The notes beneath the pieces are model-generated. The model was not told where the DNA came from and ran no database searches. It saw only the letters and a program-made list of their open reading frames with translations. The position numbers and the translations under genes were made by a program. DNA of 64,000 nucleotides, taken from contig NC_087063.1 of the NCBI RefSeq assembly GCF_963678635.1, positions 85,729,574-85,793,573 on the forward strand. Direction: 5' to 3'. This document shows, piece by piece, positions 1 through 12,085 of the stretch (position 1 is its first letter; every line of letters begins with the position of its first letter). The stretch comes from Symsagittifera roscoffensis. Lineage: Eukaryota; Xenacoelomorpha; Acoela; Convolutidae.

Positions 1-1896
1 GTCAGCTATGGGACTAGGACACCATGATGGTCTCATCAGTTCCCACATCACCATCAAGCTCGATCTCAGTAATTCATCTGAGAATCCCAATCCAAACTCT
101 AATCGTTTGTCGGACTTTGGCACGGAAGGTGCAGCCACCGTTTTTTCCAAGACTAGTCCCAGCTTGGTCTGCGGATTAGCAGCGCTTTTAATCGTTGCAA
201 TTCTTGACGTCTAGAACCTTAGCAACACGGCTTGCTCGTAATCAAAGAAGCAATCGCGTATGTCTTCGCTCAGGAAAGGGTTGTACGCTATCCCTATAAC
301 TCCGGACACGTAACTGTATGATTTCTTCCTGATCGGTCCGCAGTACTCACTGGATTTTGGCAGTGCTGCCATAGATTCCTTAGTGAGTTCAGCTCCTTGT
401 TTGAGAATCTCCTGATTTCGTCTATTTTTCTCATGGGTTCTAGCTCCTCAGGTTCTTTCATGTTGACCCTCATTGGCTTGCTTTGATGCATATCCAGCAG
501 TGCTAGCAAGAGTAGGGCTTTCACTCGTTCATCGCCCTCTCTCAGCATCTTGACACAAGTGTTCAATGCTGGCACTGAAATCTGCTCTATCATGAATCGG
601 ATGAAACAGTGAGCGTCTCTCCGCTTTGCGCACGCTACTGCTGCCCCCTCTTGGGTTATCAGATCCCTCAAGCTCGTCACCAGGAATACATTCTCTTCTT
701 TTGATCTTTCCCTTTCTTCTGAATCATATTCCCCGCGAGTCAGTCCCATCATGCACCAGGCGAACCTCAGTTGTAATTCGGTTCTCACGTAAGGTACTGC
801 TATCAGAGTGTGTATCCTCGGCGTAGTCCTCATCTCATCTTCAAAGTACCGTAACACTACTGTTTTCCATGGAAGGCTCACCAATTGCTCAATCGTTTCT
901 GCCTGCATCTCAGACGACGCTAGACTCCCGTACGCTTTCTGCTTAAGGGTGGTGCCTTGCAGCCTTGTCTCTAGATAACCTTCCAAGGGACTCTCGTCTT
1001 CCAGAGCCATTAAGTAACCTCTAGCAGAGTTTCTGTACTCCAACATCTCCATGTATCCACCGGCGGGTTCATCTATTGACACAGTCTCCGACACTGTCAG
1101 TCGGTTATATTCCACTGGTACTAGTTGTCCCACAACACTTCCCTTCCCGTGGTTCATGGGAGACGGTTTAAAGTCTTTCATAGTACTTCCTCCACATTGG
1201 CTGAGTATCTCCATTTCCAATGTAGCTCCAGTCAGAGTGCGGTCACTCCTTTTGGATTTATAACCTGTCGACTTTATCCCTGCCATGAGAATGGGTGGCA
1301 TCATTGCTACATGAGTTAACATTCTATCTGTGCCAGGCAATTGGTAATCACCTTGTCCCAAATCCATGACTTCTTCAACTCGTTTTCTCTTCGCTGAATT
1401 GACAGCTTTTATCGATACTTCCGAATCCACCTTCATCCTTCCCGCTCTCCTCGGTATCATTTTGCTGCCTAGTTTCATCTTCATCTCATTGATCTTATCA
1501 ATCACCAGTTTCGATCGCATCGTTCCTTTCCTGGTTCTCGACAGATAAACCACCTCTCCTTTATCCTCTTGCGGTGTCATTTTGATAGGAGAGTTCGCTT
1601 CACTTTCGTCAGTGGCTGAGTCAATCAACAACTCACTCAATCTCGCTTCACACTCGTCAAGTTTGTCAAGGACTTCCCACATCAGTGGTCGGTTGAGACC
1701 TACTTTGGGTTCTGGACTGGGTTCCGTAGCTCTGAACTACTGCCCAGACTTCTTCCATGAACGCCACTCTGTCCAATCTACATCCCGTCCTATTTTCATG
1801 GTCTCGGTGATGTACTTCCCACTCTTCTTCGGGCAACGTTCCCAAGAAAGGTACTCTGGCAGCGCCTTCTATTCTTCTTCTCCTCGGTGATTCCAT
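1..1896 (-). pseudogene. Accessory megaprotein, C-terminal half (copy L1, cut by window edge)
   Basis: Begins at an internal ATG (1896-1894, Met-Glu-Ser-Pro then an Arg run) and aligns residue for residue with M 39331-37400 and P 24311-26250. In L1 the frame reads straight into this Met from the upstream half (region 2028-1860), which suggests the two halves are one protein. Frameshifts are visible near 1680 (between 'QPTTDVGSP' and 'MWEVLDKLDE') and near 390, where two bases are missing relative to M. Residues are mostly hydrophilic helical-looking sequence with a Lys/Arg-rich patch ('NSAKRKRVEE'). No membrane span or family motif is recognised, and the function is unknown. Confidence 0.75.
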
Positions 1897-1928
1897 GAGG
1901 AGTCTTTGTTTGTTGTCTTTTGAATTGC

Positions 1929-1947
1929 CCGGAGAGCTGCTCTCCGG
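1929..1947. repeat. 19-nt perfect palindrome beside recurrent breakpoints
   Basis: CCGGAGAGC-T-GCTCTCCGG within accessory coding sequence of L1. The equivalent place in P (24259-24277) and the point where L2 stops (7041) are rearrangement junctions. A related palindrome with the same 15-base core and different outer pair occurs at 27185-27203 and 30357-30375. Confidence 0.7.
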
Positions 1948-3988
1948 CAAATTCCGTTTTATTTCTATAAAAGCCGACGGAGGTTCCAGTGTCGAAGTGC
2001 CTTCGTTCGCTGGTTCAGTTGCTTCCAATGTATCCGCGTTGTTTTCAAAGTCACGGAGGAAATTGAAATCCAGGCTGGATACTCCTCCTGTCGATGCCTT
2101 GTCGTCTTCCTTATCAGCTTAATCTTGTTGCATGGGTTCCTCCGATCGACGGCTTCCTCCCTGCCCATCATCTCCTTCGAATTTGAGGGTCCTTGCTTTT
2201 TCGTCTTGGCTCATTCCGGAAATTTCGGTATGATTAGCCTGCCGGCTGATTTAGCTTCCTCTTCTCCATGGACCACATTGATTTCCTCATAGCCGAAAGG
2301 TACCAGGAAGGTTCTCGTCTGCAGCGTTCCTCCCACTGTTAACTCCGGTTTCACACTAGTCAAGATCAGGGAGGCCTCAGGTAATTCGGCTCTGCCTTTC
2401 ATCTTTATAGGCGCTAGGTTTATTTCCGCCCATTCCTTATCAAATCCTCCAGGCTTGGGAGTCGCGGCATTGCTTATTCGCCTTCTCGTCGCTTGAATCG
2501 TGTATGCTGTAACACGGCGGCATTTCTACCCGCAAAGCACAGATCCATCGTTTCTGCGAATTTCACTACCCTCCTTTCATTGGTTTCAAACGTTGTTAAT
2601 CTAGGATTTTGTACTACGAAGACTGCTCCGAGCAACATCCTTCTTATCAGAGGGAATTCAGGGATTTCCTCTGGCAGCTTCTCGTAATCACCTCAGTCTT
2701 TCGTCTCTTCTCTCACCTTGTGGTATGCTGCAGTGGGACGAGGAATCCTGGTGATCTCACCATTTGTCTTATCATAGGGTCTTAGATTCCAGAGCTTCGG
2801 AAAAACCTCGATGTGCCCTTTCTCTACTTCTCCCATACGATCACGGAAGTGATCGTCAAATTTGACGACTGTCATTTCTGGCTCTGATATTTTCGCAAAT
2901 AACAGATCTTCGCTCATGAGTTCCCGCAATACGTGCTGCTCACACCAGTTCAGCGCACTCCCATCCGCTGCTGATATGAGGTTCAGGTGCAGCACCGACC
3001 TCCTGTATGCTTCCACCTTAACATCAGGGAACGCAAACGTGACTGCTGGTCCATAGATCACTGTCACAAACTCTGTGGCTCCTCTGATCAACGCTAAGGG
3101 ATCGGTACTCATAGCTAAGCGTAGATCAGTTAGCAGGGGCATGCCCCCAACATGTCCTCTCACGTCTTCCTCCCTCTCAATCATCTCATCCTCTCCCGTT
3201 CCAAAGCGATTCTACTGCAAGAGATACTGGATAAGAGTATGTCTCAGATCTCCTATCTTATTCCACGAATCCGTGGCTTTCTCCACGTCAAATTTCCTCA
3301 CAATCTCTCTCATCTGCTCTGGGTAACGTGTCAGGTTCATTAGTCCTCCCAAGTTTCCATTTGTTATCGCAATCAATGTCAGAAGTCCATCTAACCGCAA
3401 GTTCTGAACTCCTTCGGTGAGCAGTACTATCGGTCCTTTCACAAAGCTTTCTGCTCCAAACGTCACGAACAAGCTAGTAGTTCCACGATTGATACTTCCA
3501 CTACTGCTTGTAGGAATTCCTTTATCGAGTACCGAGAGAGTTTTGGGTAGACTTTCGGCAAGAAGGACGCTGTCCATCCGGCTCCCAACTCTTCAGCATG
3601 CTATCTGTCCGTTCAAAGCCTTCCTCACCCTTCACTCTCTGGGTCCAAAAAGTTTCCAGGGTAATTTGGCACATTCTGTTCACAAATTCGGCTGTCTTTT
3701 CCTCAGCATTTTCGGCCAGGTTCACCTCCTTCACTAAGTAGGCATGGATCTTCTTGATCATTACTGGGCCTTGCTCAAAAGCATCCGCACCCAATGCCGC
3801 TACTCGAGGAGTTAGATGTAGCCACTGGTTAGCCTCTGGTTTGGTTCTCAAAACCATCGCTTTCAAGTGAGCTCTAGTTTTCTGGGAATTTTTTCTTCTC
3901 TCTCTTTCTCTTTCTACGTTAGTTCCTCGGAACCATAAGTCACTCGACATCGCCATGATCACTCGATGGTCGTCGCCTATTCCCGGTT

Positions 3989-5050
3989 TCAACTTGAGCT
4001 GTCGACTGAAGTTGGACAGTTCCAACCCAGCACCTCGTCCAACACTACCATGTGTAGCGCTTGGTCCTTGAATCCTCTCATTGCGGTCGAGATATCCGAC
4101 CACACCGCAGGTAGCTCAACCCTGAGTGGTCTCAGGTTCTCCATCTCTATCTCGCGATTTGGGGCCGGTATGATTACATCATATTTCCCTTCCGAGAGCA
4201 AAGCCACAATCACATACACGAAATTCAGTCCATCCGGGAGACGTGCATACCCCGGAGACAGCGCGAACACTGCTCTCGGTGTCATCTTGGTGATGGAACC
4301 CTCCTTCAGAGTATCCACTACTTCAACCATTGACTCGAGGATGTCTTTTATTGCTGGCCATACAGCGCTTTCTGCCGTCGTAGGCTCTCTGAGTCTGCTC
4401 AGGAAACCTCTACTGTGTAGATGGTCATTGATGCCTGCAAACACGATTGTGACTGGGTTCATCTCTGTCTGTCTTTGTACCCCGATCGCCATTGACACGG
4501 ATTGCATTAGGTCCAGATCGACCGCTGCCAACATTATAACGTCCGGCCAAAAGAGAGACTTGGAAGTGTGTACGAAGTCTGAACTCGCTACTATCATAAT
4601 CTTGGCCTTCCTCATTTCTGCCTTGTCGTACGCGGCAAAGATGGTCTCATCTTTGTTTACACTGTATCTTTGGGCATCACCTTCTTGATTCTCTTGCTTA
4701 GGGTATGCCCTTTCTTTCACGTGGCTTGGGGGTGCTTTCACCTGTCTGAACAACTTGACATGTTGTCCAATGGGTGCCCTCGTCCCAGGTCTCTCTTCCC
4801 GATTTCCTTCATCGTGATTCAATCTCACGTCTTGCAATGGTCTTGCGTTCACTGGGCCCATTGTGTTATTAGAGGGCAGTCCCTCTAGATCAGCAAACCT
4901 CAAGGCCGCCGTGGAGCTGAAGTTTATGTCAGCAGCTATTAACCAGTCTACGCCTGTTATCGAGTACAGTCCACTGACCGATAACCTCGCTCCATTCAGC
5001 ATCCTCATGGCATCCGCTGCGAAGCTCACCTTCTGAAGGTTCAGTTTCAT
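3989..5050 (-). pseudogene. Accessory megaprotein, AGIND region (copy L1)
   Basis: An open 353-residue stretch that continues the accessory frame after the hydrolase. It has 'IMIVASSDFVH' (about 151-161), 'SLFWPDVIMLAAVDLD' and 'VTIVFAGINDHLHSRGFL' (about 200-217). The alternation of hydrophobic strands with a Gly-x-Asn-Asp-like block resembles a second, degenerate SGNH-type fold, but block I is Ser-Ser-Asp rather than Gly-Asp-Ser and no clear DxxH follows. It ends by frameshift where the next part starts (4103). In M about 118 codons of this region are deleted. Family assignment is a guess; conservation in L1, L2 and M is seen directly. Confidence 0.5.
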
Positions 5051-5448
5051 CAGGTCATCCTTGTATATGTGTCAGGGAGAAGGTATGGGCCTCGACCACA
5101 TCAAAGAGCCTCTATCAGGGCGTCTCTCCTCTCGACTGGTACTTGTCGTCTCCGATCTCGTGTCCGATCTGGAGGTGCTGGTTGTCTCCTCCGTCGGGTT
5201 GGCAGGCCCTAATCTTCTCCTGGGATTAATGGTCCTCCTCATGGGCGCTTCCCCAGTCGATCTTGAACGTCCGTTCTTTGACCTGGTTCGCTAGAGCTCT
5301 GCTGTCTATAATTCGTCACGGCCGGGACCGTTCCCAAGCGTGTTTCCAGGTTAGGAGGCACAAAGGTGGTAATCGCCGGTTCTTTTGATGCTCCCTCCTC
5401 CTTCAGCACTCCCGTGTCAAAGAGTTCTACTTCCAATTCATCCAATCG

Positions 5449-5958
5449 CTCTTGGAAGACTCTGTTCAACCAAGCTTGTCCTTCTATACTATCGAAGTGG
5501 ATGCCGTCCGTAGTCAGCCTGGACTGATGCATAGCCCTCAGCACATGTTCGATGTCCATGAGGATCACCCTTCCGGCATTCCGACTTGAGAGATTCCTTG
5601 GGATGTTATTCCACCTGATTACTCCTTCGTTGTGTCTTCTCCCTGCTGCAGTCAACGTCCTCGCGTTCATTGGCACAGTGCAAACGGTCAGTACCACGCA
5701 GTTGAACTTCTGCCAGAGGGTAGTAAACAAGCACACCATCATTGATTCCCATAGTGCTTCTTCCTCATCTGAGCTTCTCGAGATGTTATTTGTCCCAACC
5801 AGGATCATCACGTTGGGGATTCTCCCGGGGTTCATCAACTCCACCATCCGAAATAACTGGGCTATCGTCGCGCCTCCGAAAGCCATCACCGTGGTGATCC
5901 AGGAAGTCCTCAAGTTTGAGAGCACTCTGACTAAGCTGTCTCCCAGTATCAGGTGTGA
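5449..5958 (-). other. SGNH/GDSL hydrolase domain (best-preserved copy, in L1)
   Basis: Within the open frame 6063-5239 all four SGNH blocks can be read: block I 'LILGDSLVR' (nucleophile Ser at residue 43 of the frame), block II Gly in 'AFGGATIAQL' (63-64), block III 'VGTNNIS' (Gly90, Asn92-93), and block V 'TTDGIHFDS' with Asp186 and His189 in the DxxH spacing. The family hydrolyses esters (lipases, acetylesterases, thioesterases). The domain length of about 170 residues is normal for the family. Esterase-type ORF1 domains are known in some CR1/L2-type non-LTR elements; finding one downstream of Ty3/Gypsy pol is unusual. Substrate is not inferable. Confidence 0.82.
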
Positions 5959-8900
5959 TGTCCCCAGCGGTGGTTGCTGCAGGTTTACTGCCGGGCTCCA
6001 GGTCGCTCCATTGAAGCAAGCTCTCGGATCCGCATCCGGAACTCCTGTGAAGTTATACTTCAAATGTTCGTCTGTACGTCTATCACCCGGGACACTTTCT
6101 TCGCCGGCATCTTTCGTATTCTCCTTTCTGGGACCTTAGAGCTCCCCATTGGTAGCGTTGTATCGTTGACTCCCTGTTTGGTCATCACGTGTTGGGAGAG
6201 CCGTACTCTGCCCGTATCGTTGATCGTTCCATAGGGTGCAGTCACCCCGGAACCTGGCGCATTCTTGTTGGCGACTAGTCGTCCAGCTGTCTCTATCAGC
6301 TTCCTCGCCGTTTGTTCCACGACTGGGTCACGCAAGGTATCACTCGGATCCGGGATTGTCACTCGACCTGTTGTTGCCGGGAGTCGCGTTTCCGTTGTCT
6401 GACTCATTTCTCGAGGCGTCAAGAGCTCCATCGGGGACTGCCCACGAAAAACACTCCTTGCAGTTATCAATTTTTCCACGGCTGTTGTCAGCGCCAACCG
6501 CTCCGATCGCTCTTTGTAGTCCCGTCTCAAGCGTTCAATTTCTTCACCCTGCTTTTAGTTACAGTTTTCAAACAATCTCTTCCACATGTTTTCCTCCGTA
6601 CTGAGCATGGTTTTAGTCATTTCATTCAGCTTCTTTCTGGTCCTTTCCAGCTCATCTTTCATCCCATCTAGATCTTGCATAGTTCGGTTTGTTTGAACCC
6701 CTTGTTCTACTCTCGCCCTCTTTGGTGGCACAGCTATTCTCAGTGGTGAACTAGACGAGGCAGCCTCGCTGTTCATCTCTTGATGCGTTCTCCTCAGCCC
6801 GGGCTTGGGCTTGGAGGGCAAAGGCATCTCACCTGGTTGGTAAGTCCTAGAACTTGCCAATCCAGGCTCGTTAGCCAAGTCACTCCCTGAGAGAGCCCCG
6901 TTTCTCCACCTCATCACTCTCATGTTCGGGCGGTCTAGTACTCCCCTTTCTCCGTATGCTGCCATCAATAGGACTTCCTTGGGGCGTTCCCCACGGTTGT
7001 CATGCCTCAAAATGTTTATCAGGGCGGTCAGCAACATGACAAGTTCCAGCTAGTTTCCATAAAAGCCGACAGGGGTTGCAGCGTGGAAGTTCCCTCGTCT
7101 GCCGGCTCAGTCGTCGCTTCAAACGTGTCCCGGCCGTTTTCAAAGTCGCTGAAGAAGTTGAAGTCCAGGCTGGACATCCCTACTGTCAAAGCCGTATCGT
7201 CCTCTTTCTCGGCCTGATCGGAATCCTGTTGCATAGGCTCTTCCGATTGACGTCTTTCTTCCTGCCCATCGTCTCATCTTGGATTTTTTGCGGAACTTGA
7301 GGGCCCTTGCTCTTCATCCCTTGCTCCATCTGGAAATTTCGGTACAACTATTCTGCCTGTTGACTGATCTTCCTCCTCTCCAAGAACTACCTTGACTTCT
7401 TCACGGCCAAAGGGTGCTAGCATGGTTCTAGTCTGTAGTGTTCCGCCCACCGTTAACTCTGGTTTTACACTCGTGAAACATCAGGGAGGCTTCTGGTAAG
7501 TCAGCCTTGCCTCTCCTGACCATAGGAGCTAGATCCAGTTTCGCCAACTCCTCGTCAAATCTTCCAGGCTTCGGAGTCGCTGTAATGATCATTCGTCTCC
7601 TCGTTGCTTCATCCGTGTAGGCAAACTGCGTATACTGCAGCACTGCGGCGTTTCTGCGCACAAAGCACGGTTTCATCATCTCGGAGAGTTTCGCTACCCT
7701 CTTTTCATCAGTTGAAAAGGCTCTCAACCTAGGGGTTTGTACTACGGAGTCTGCTACGAGCAACATCCTTCTGATCAAAAAAAATTCGGGGATCTCTTCT
7801 GGCAGTTTTTGTAGCCCTTCGTTTCTTCTCTCAATTTGTGGTATGCTGCGGTCAGCGAGGAATTCTTGTGACTTCACCGTTTGTTTTAAGGTAAAGGCCT
7901 TAGATTCCAGAGCTTCGGGAATACCTCGATGTGCTCTCTATCCCTTTCTCCCATCCTGTCTCAGAAGTGATCATGAAAGTTTATGACGGTCATCTCCGGC
8001 TCTGATATCTTCTGGAATAACAAGTCCTCACTCATCAACTCTCGTAGTGCCTGTTGCTCACACCAGTTAAGTGAACTTCCGTCCACTGCTGATATGAGGT
8101 TCAGGTGCAACACCGACCTCCTGTAAGCCTCCACCTTAACGTCAGGGAACGCAAACGTGACTGCCGGACCATATGTCACGTCACGAACTCCGTGGGTCCT
8201 CTGATCAATGCTAAGGGATCGATCCTCATAGCCAAGCTCATGCCAGTTAACTGGGGCATGCCATCCTCTCCTGTTCCAAAGCGATTCTGCTGCATGAGGT
8301 ATTGGATAAGAGTATGTCGCAGATCTCCTATCTTAGTCCAGGAGTCCGTGGGTCGCTTCACGTCGAATCTCCTCACGTTCTCCCTCGTCTGCTCCGGGTA
8401 GCGTGTCAGATTCATCAATCCTCCCAAGTTTCCGTGTGTTATCGCAATTAACGTTAGAAGTCCAACTAGTCGCAAATAGGTGAGCAGTATCGCTGGTCCT
8501 CTCACGAAGTTCTCTGCTGCAAACGTCAGGTCACGAACAGGGCTAGTAATTCAACGATCGATACTTCTATGAATGCTTGAAGGAATTCTTTTATCATATA
8601 TCGAGAAAGCGATTGGTAAATTTTCGCCAAGAAGGACGTGGTTCATCCGGCTCCTAGCTCTTCCAGCATGCTGTCAGTCCGATCAAAGCCTTCTTCTCCC
8701 TTTAGATTCTGTGTCCAGAAGGCTTCCAGGGTCACTTGGCACACTCTGTTTACGAAATTGGCTGACTTCTCTTCAGCATTTCCGGCCAGGTTTACCTCTT
8801 TCACCAGGTAGGCATGATTTTTCCTGATGATCACTGGGTCTCCTCGGCGGCCAATGTAGTCGCTTGTTAGTCTCTGGTTTCGTTCTCAGGACTATCGCTT

Positions 8901-9110
8901 CCAAGTGAGCTCTCGTTTCCTTGGAATTTTTCCTCCTTTCTCCTTCCTCTTTCTTTTCATTCCCCGGAACCATAAGTCGTAAGACATCGCTACAATTACT
9001 CGATGGTCATCGTCAGTTCCTAATTTCAGTTGAAGTTGTCGGCTGAATTTGAACAGTTCGAATCCCACTACTTCGTCTAACACTAACATGTGTAGTGAAT
9101 AGTTCTTAAA

Positions 9111-9143
9111 TCCTCGCATCGCCCTAAGTGGTCGATGCGAGGA
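9111..9143. repeat. Fold-back hairpin at a small deletion in L2
   Basis: Perfect 11-bp inverted arms (9111-9121 and 9133-9143, TCCTCGCATCG and its complement) around an 11-base spacer whose 'CCTAAGTGGT' is repeated just after (9151-9160). Copies L1 and M have different, longer sequence here, so this looks like a templated fold-back repair junction. Confidence 0.6.
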
Positions 9144-10475
9144 TTTCCGCCCTAAGTGGTCTTAGGTTCTCCAACTCTATTCCGCGATTCGGGGCAGATA
9201 TGATCACATCAAATTTCCCTTCCTAGAGCAACACCACCATCGCGTATACAAACTTCAGTCCATCCGGGATATGTGCATATCCCGGAGACAGTGCAAACAC
9301 AGCTCTTGGTGTTATCTTGGGGAATGCACCTTCTTTCAGCGTGTCCACTACTTCACCCATCGATTCGAGGATATCCTTTATAGCTGGCGTTACTGCGTCT
9401 TTGACCATCGTAGGCTCTCTGAGTCTGCTCAGAAAACCCCTACTGTGTAGATGGTCGTTTATGCCGGCAAATACGATTGTGATCGGGTTCATTTCCGCCT
9501 GTTGTTGTACTCCGATAGCCATTGACACCGACTGCATTAGGTCCAGGTCGACCGCTGCCAACATTAAAACATCAGGCCAAAACAGAAACTTGGAGGTATG
9601 TACGAACTCTGAGTTCGCGACTATCATAATCTTTGCTTTTCTCATTTCTGCTTTGTCATACGCTGCAAAGATGGTCTGGTCTTTCCTAATCGTCTTCATT
9701 CCACCATATCCCTGAACATCGCCTTCTTGAGTCACTTGTTTCGGGTATGCTCTATCTTTTACGTGACCTGGGGGTGCTCGTATCTGCTTGAACATTTTCA
9801 CGTGCTGTCTTATTGGTGCCCTCGTTGTCAAGAATCTTCTGGGTCTTTCTTCTCGATTGCCTTCATCATGATTCAGTTTTACATGTTTAAAGGTCTTGCA
9901 TTTACCGGACCTATTGTATTGTTTGAGGGAAGTCCCTCTAAGTCAGCAAATCGCAAGGCGGACGTGGAGCTGAAGTTTATTCCAGCTGCTATCAACCAAT
10001 TCACGCCTGCGATTGAGTACAGTCCGTTGACGGATAGTCTCGCTCCATTTAACATCTTTATGACATCTGCTGCAAACCTTACCGTCTGAAGGTTCAATTT
10101 CATCAGATCTTGTTTGTAGATATGCTAGGAAGAAGGAATGGGCCTCGACCACATCAAAGAGCTCCTGTCTGTTCGTCGCTCCTCTCGGCTGGCACTCGTT
10201 GTCTCTGATCTAGTCTCTGATCTCGAGGTGCTTGTCGTCTCCGCGGTCGGATTGACAGGTCCTAACCTCCGTCTTGGATGAATGGTTCTTCTTATTGGCG
10301 CTTCTCCCAATTGATCCTGTACATCTTTCTTTTGCCGTGGCTCGCTAGAGCTTTGCGGCCTGAAGGTCACGGATGGGACCGTTCCCAGACGTGTTTCCAG
10401 TTTAGGACGCACAAAGGTTGAAATTGCCGACTCGTTCGTGGTTTCTCTCTTCTTTAGCACTCCCGTGTCAAAGAG

Positions 10476-11141
10476 CTAGATTTTCATTACATCCAGTCGC
10501 TCCTGGAAGACTCGGTTCATCCAGGCTTGTCCTTCGATACTATCAAAGTGGATCTCATTGGTGGTTAGGCTGGCCTGATCCATAGGTCTCAGCTCGTGTT
10601 CAATGTCCATAAGGATCATCCGTCTAGCATTCCGACTCGCCAGATTTCTCAGTATGTGGTTCCACCAGATGATTCCTTCATTATGTCCACTTCCTGTCGA
10701 TGTCAACGTTTTCGTGCTAATTGGTACGGTGCAAACGGTCAGTACCGCGCAATTGAATTTCTGCCAGAGAGTAGTGAATATGCACACCATCATCGACTCC
10801 CATTGTGCCTCTTCCTCATCTGAGTCTCTAGATACATTGTTGGTCCCTATTAGAATCATTATGTTAGGGATCCTTCCTGGGTTCATTGGTTCCGCCATTC
10901 GATATAGCTGGGCTATCGTTGCACCTCCAAAGGCCATCACCGTGGTGATCCAGGAGGTCCTCTGGTTCTGGAGTACTCTCACCAAGTTGTTACCCAATAT
11001 CAGATGTGATGTCCCAAAAGGCGGTTGCTGCAGGTTTACTGCTGGGCTCCAAGTCGATCGATTGAAGGTGGCTCGCGCATCAGCTTCCGGAATTCCTTTG
11101 AAGTTGTTCTTCACCTGGTTCTTCTTATGCTCGTCAAACAC
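10476..11141 (-). pseudogene. Inactivated SGNH hydrolase domain (copy L2)
   Basis: Same domain as at 5449-5958, but the nucleophile block reads 'LGNN' instead of 'LGDS', and the last block reads 'TNEIHFDS' instead of 'TDGIHFDS', so both the Ser and the Asp of the triad are lost. Blocks II and III ('FGGATIAQL', 'IGTNNVS') are intact. This is what neutral decay after insertion would produce and helps show which residues are ancestral. Confidence 0.8.
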
Positions 11142-12085
11142 TAGGGGCTTTTCTTTATTGGCATTTTCCTTATTTTCCTCTCAGGAGCTCTAGATGTCTT
11201 CTCCGGTAACGTGACACTGTCAATTCCCGTTTTCTTTGTCATTTCTCGGGAGAATTCTACTCTGCCCGTGTCGTCTATTCCTCCATAAGGTGCAGTCACC
11301 CCGGAACTTGGCGCATTCCTAATAGCGACCAATCGTCCAAGTATTTCTATCAGTTTTCTTACTGTTTGCCCCACGACTGGGTCACCTAGGGTGTCACTCG
11401 GGTCCGGGATTGTCACTCGATCAGTTATAACTTGGAGTCGCGTCTCCGTCGTTTGACTCAAGTCGCGAGGCGTCAAAAGTTCAATCGGGGACTGCACACG
11501 AGGAATTTTCCTTGAAGGTATCGCTCTATCTACGGCTGTCGTCAACGCCAGACGCTCCGATCGCTCCCTTCTGGTCTTCTCCAGTTCTTCTATAGTTCCG
11601 TTGAGGTCTTGCATGGATTCGTTCGTCTGAACTTCTGCTTCTAGTCTCGCCCTCTTTGGTGACACAGCTGCTCTCAGTTGTGAACCAGACGGGGCAGCCT
11701 CTCTGTTCATCTCCTGATGTATTCTTCTCAGACCAGGCCTAGGCTTGGTTGGCAGAGTCATCTCACCTGGTTCGTAGGTCCTGGAACTTCCCAATCCAGG
11801 CCCGTTCGCCGAGTCACTTCCTGAGAGAGCCCCGTTTCTCCACCTCATTACCCTCATGTTCAGTACCACTCTTTCTCCATATGCGGCCATAAATAAGACT
11901 TCCGTGGGGCGGTCTCCATGGTTATCATACCCTAAGGTGTTTATTAGGGCGACCAGCAACGTGACTACCTCTGGGTCTTCCAGAGCGAAATCTCAACCCA
12001 TCAGCCGACGATAGATCGCATCTATCATCGGTCCTACGTATGCCTCCGCTAGGATCATTAATTCGTTCAAATCGAAGTTGTCCAT

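Larger units (their letters stand above)
1897..7040 (-). pseudogene. Accessory megaprotein, N-terminal half with SGNH hydrolase (copy L1)
   Basis: Truncated at its N-terminus: it starts at 'MLLTALINIL', which is internal in other copies. Order of parts: predicted coiled coil (about 6680-6550), Ser/Pro/Thr-rich linker, SGNH hydrolase (5958-5449), charged tail, 'AGIND' region (5050-3989), then an unrecognised region matching M 41394-39304. Breaks relative to other copies: frameshifts near 6545, 6060, 5240 and 3990-4100, and a TGA where copy M has Trp (near 5085). Despite this, catalytic-type residues of the hydrolase remain. No signal peptide, furin site or transmembrane helix is seen, so it does not look like an envelope gene although it sits where one would. 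Confidence 0.75.
7041..12085 (-). pseudogene. Accessory megaprotein, N-terminal half (copy L2)
   Basis: Starts at ATG 12085-12083 ('MDNFDLNELM'), the same start as P 24139 and M 44217. Here codon 16 is TAC (Tyr), where P and M have TAA, so the ancestral frame is probably open. Coiled coil, SGNH-like region (11141-10476), AGIND region (9831-9223) and the later unrecognised region can all be followed. Breaks: a stop soon after the start (TGA in place of Arg in 'RRLMG*D'), frameshifts near 11145, 10460, 8890 and 8500, and others. It ends at 7041 inside the C-terminal part, joined to L1. More decayed than L1. Confidence 0.75.

Noticed and set aside
3966-4688. Plus-strand 240-codon open frame
   Set aside because: Antisense to the accessory megaprotein in L1. 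The same shadow recurs wherever that protein does, broken at unrelated positions.
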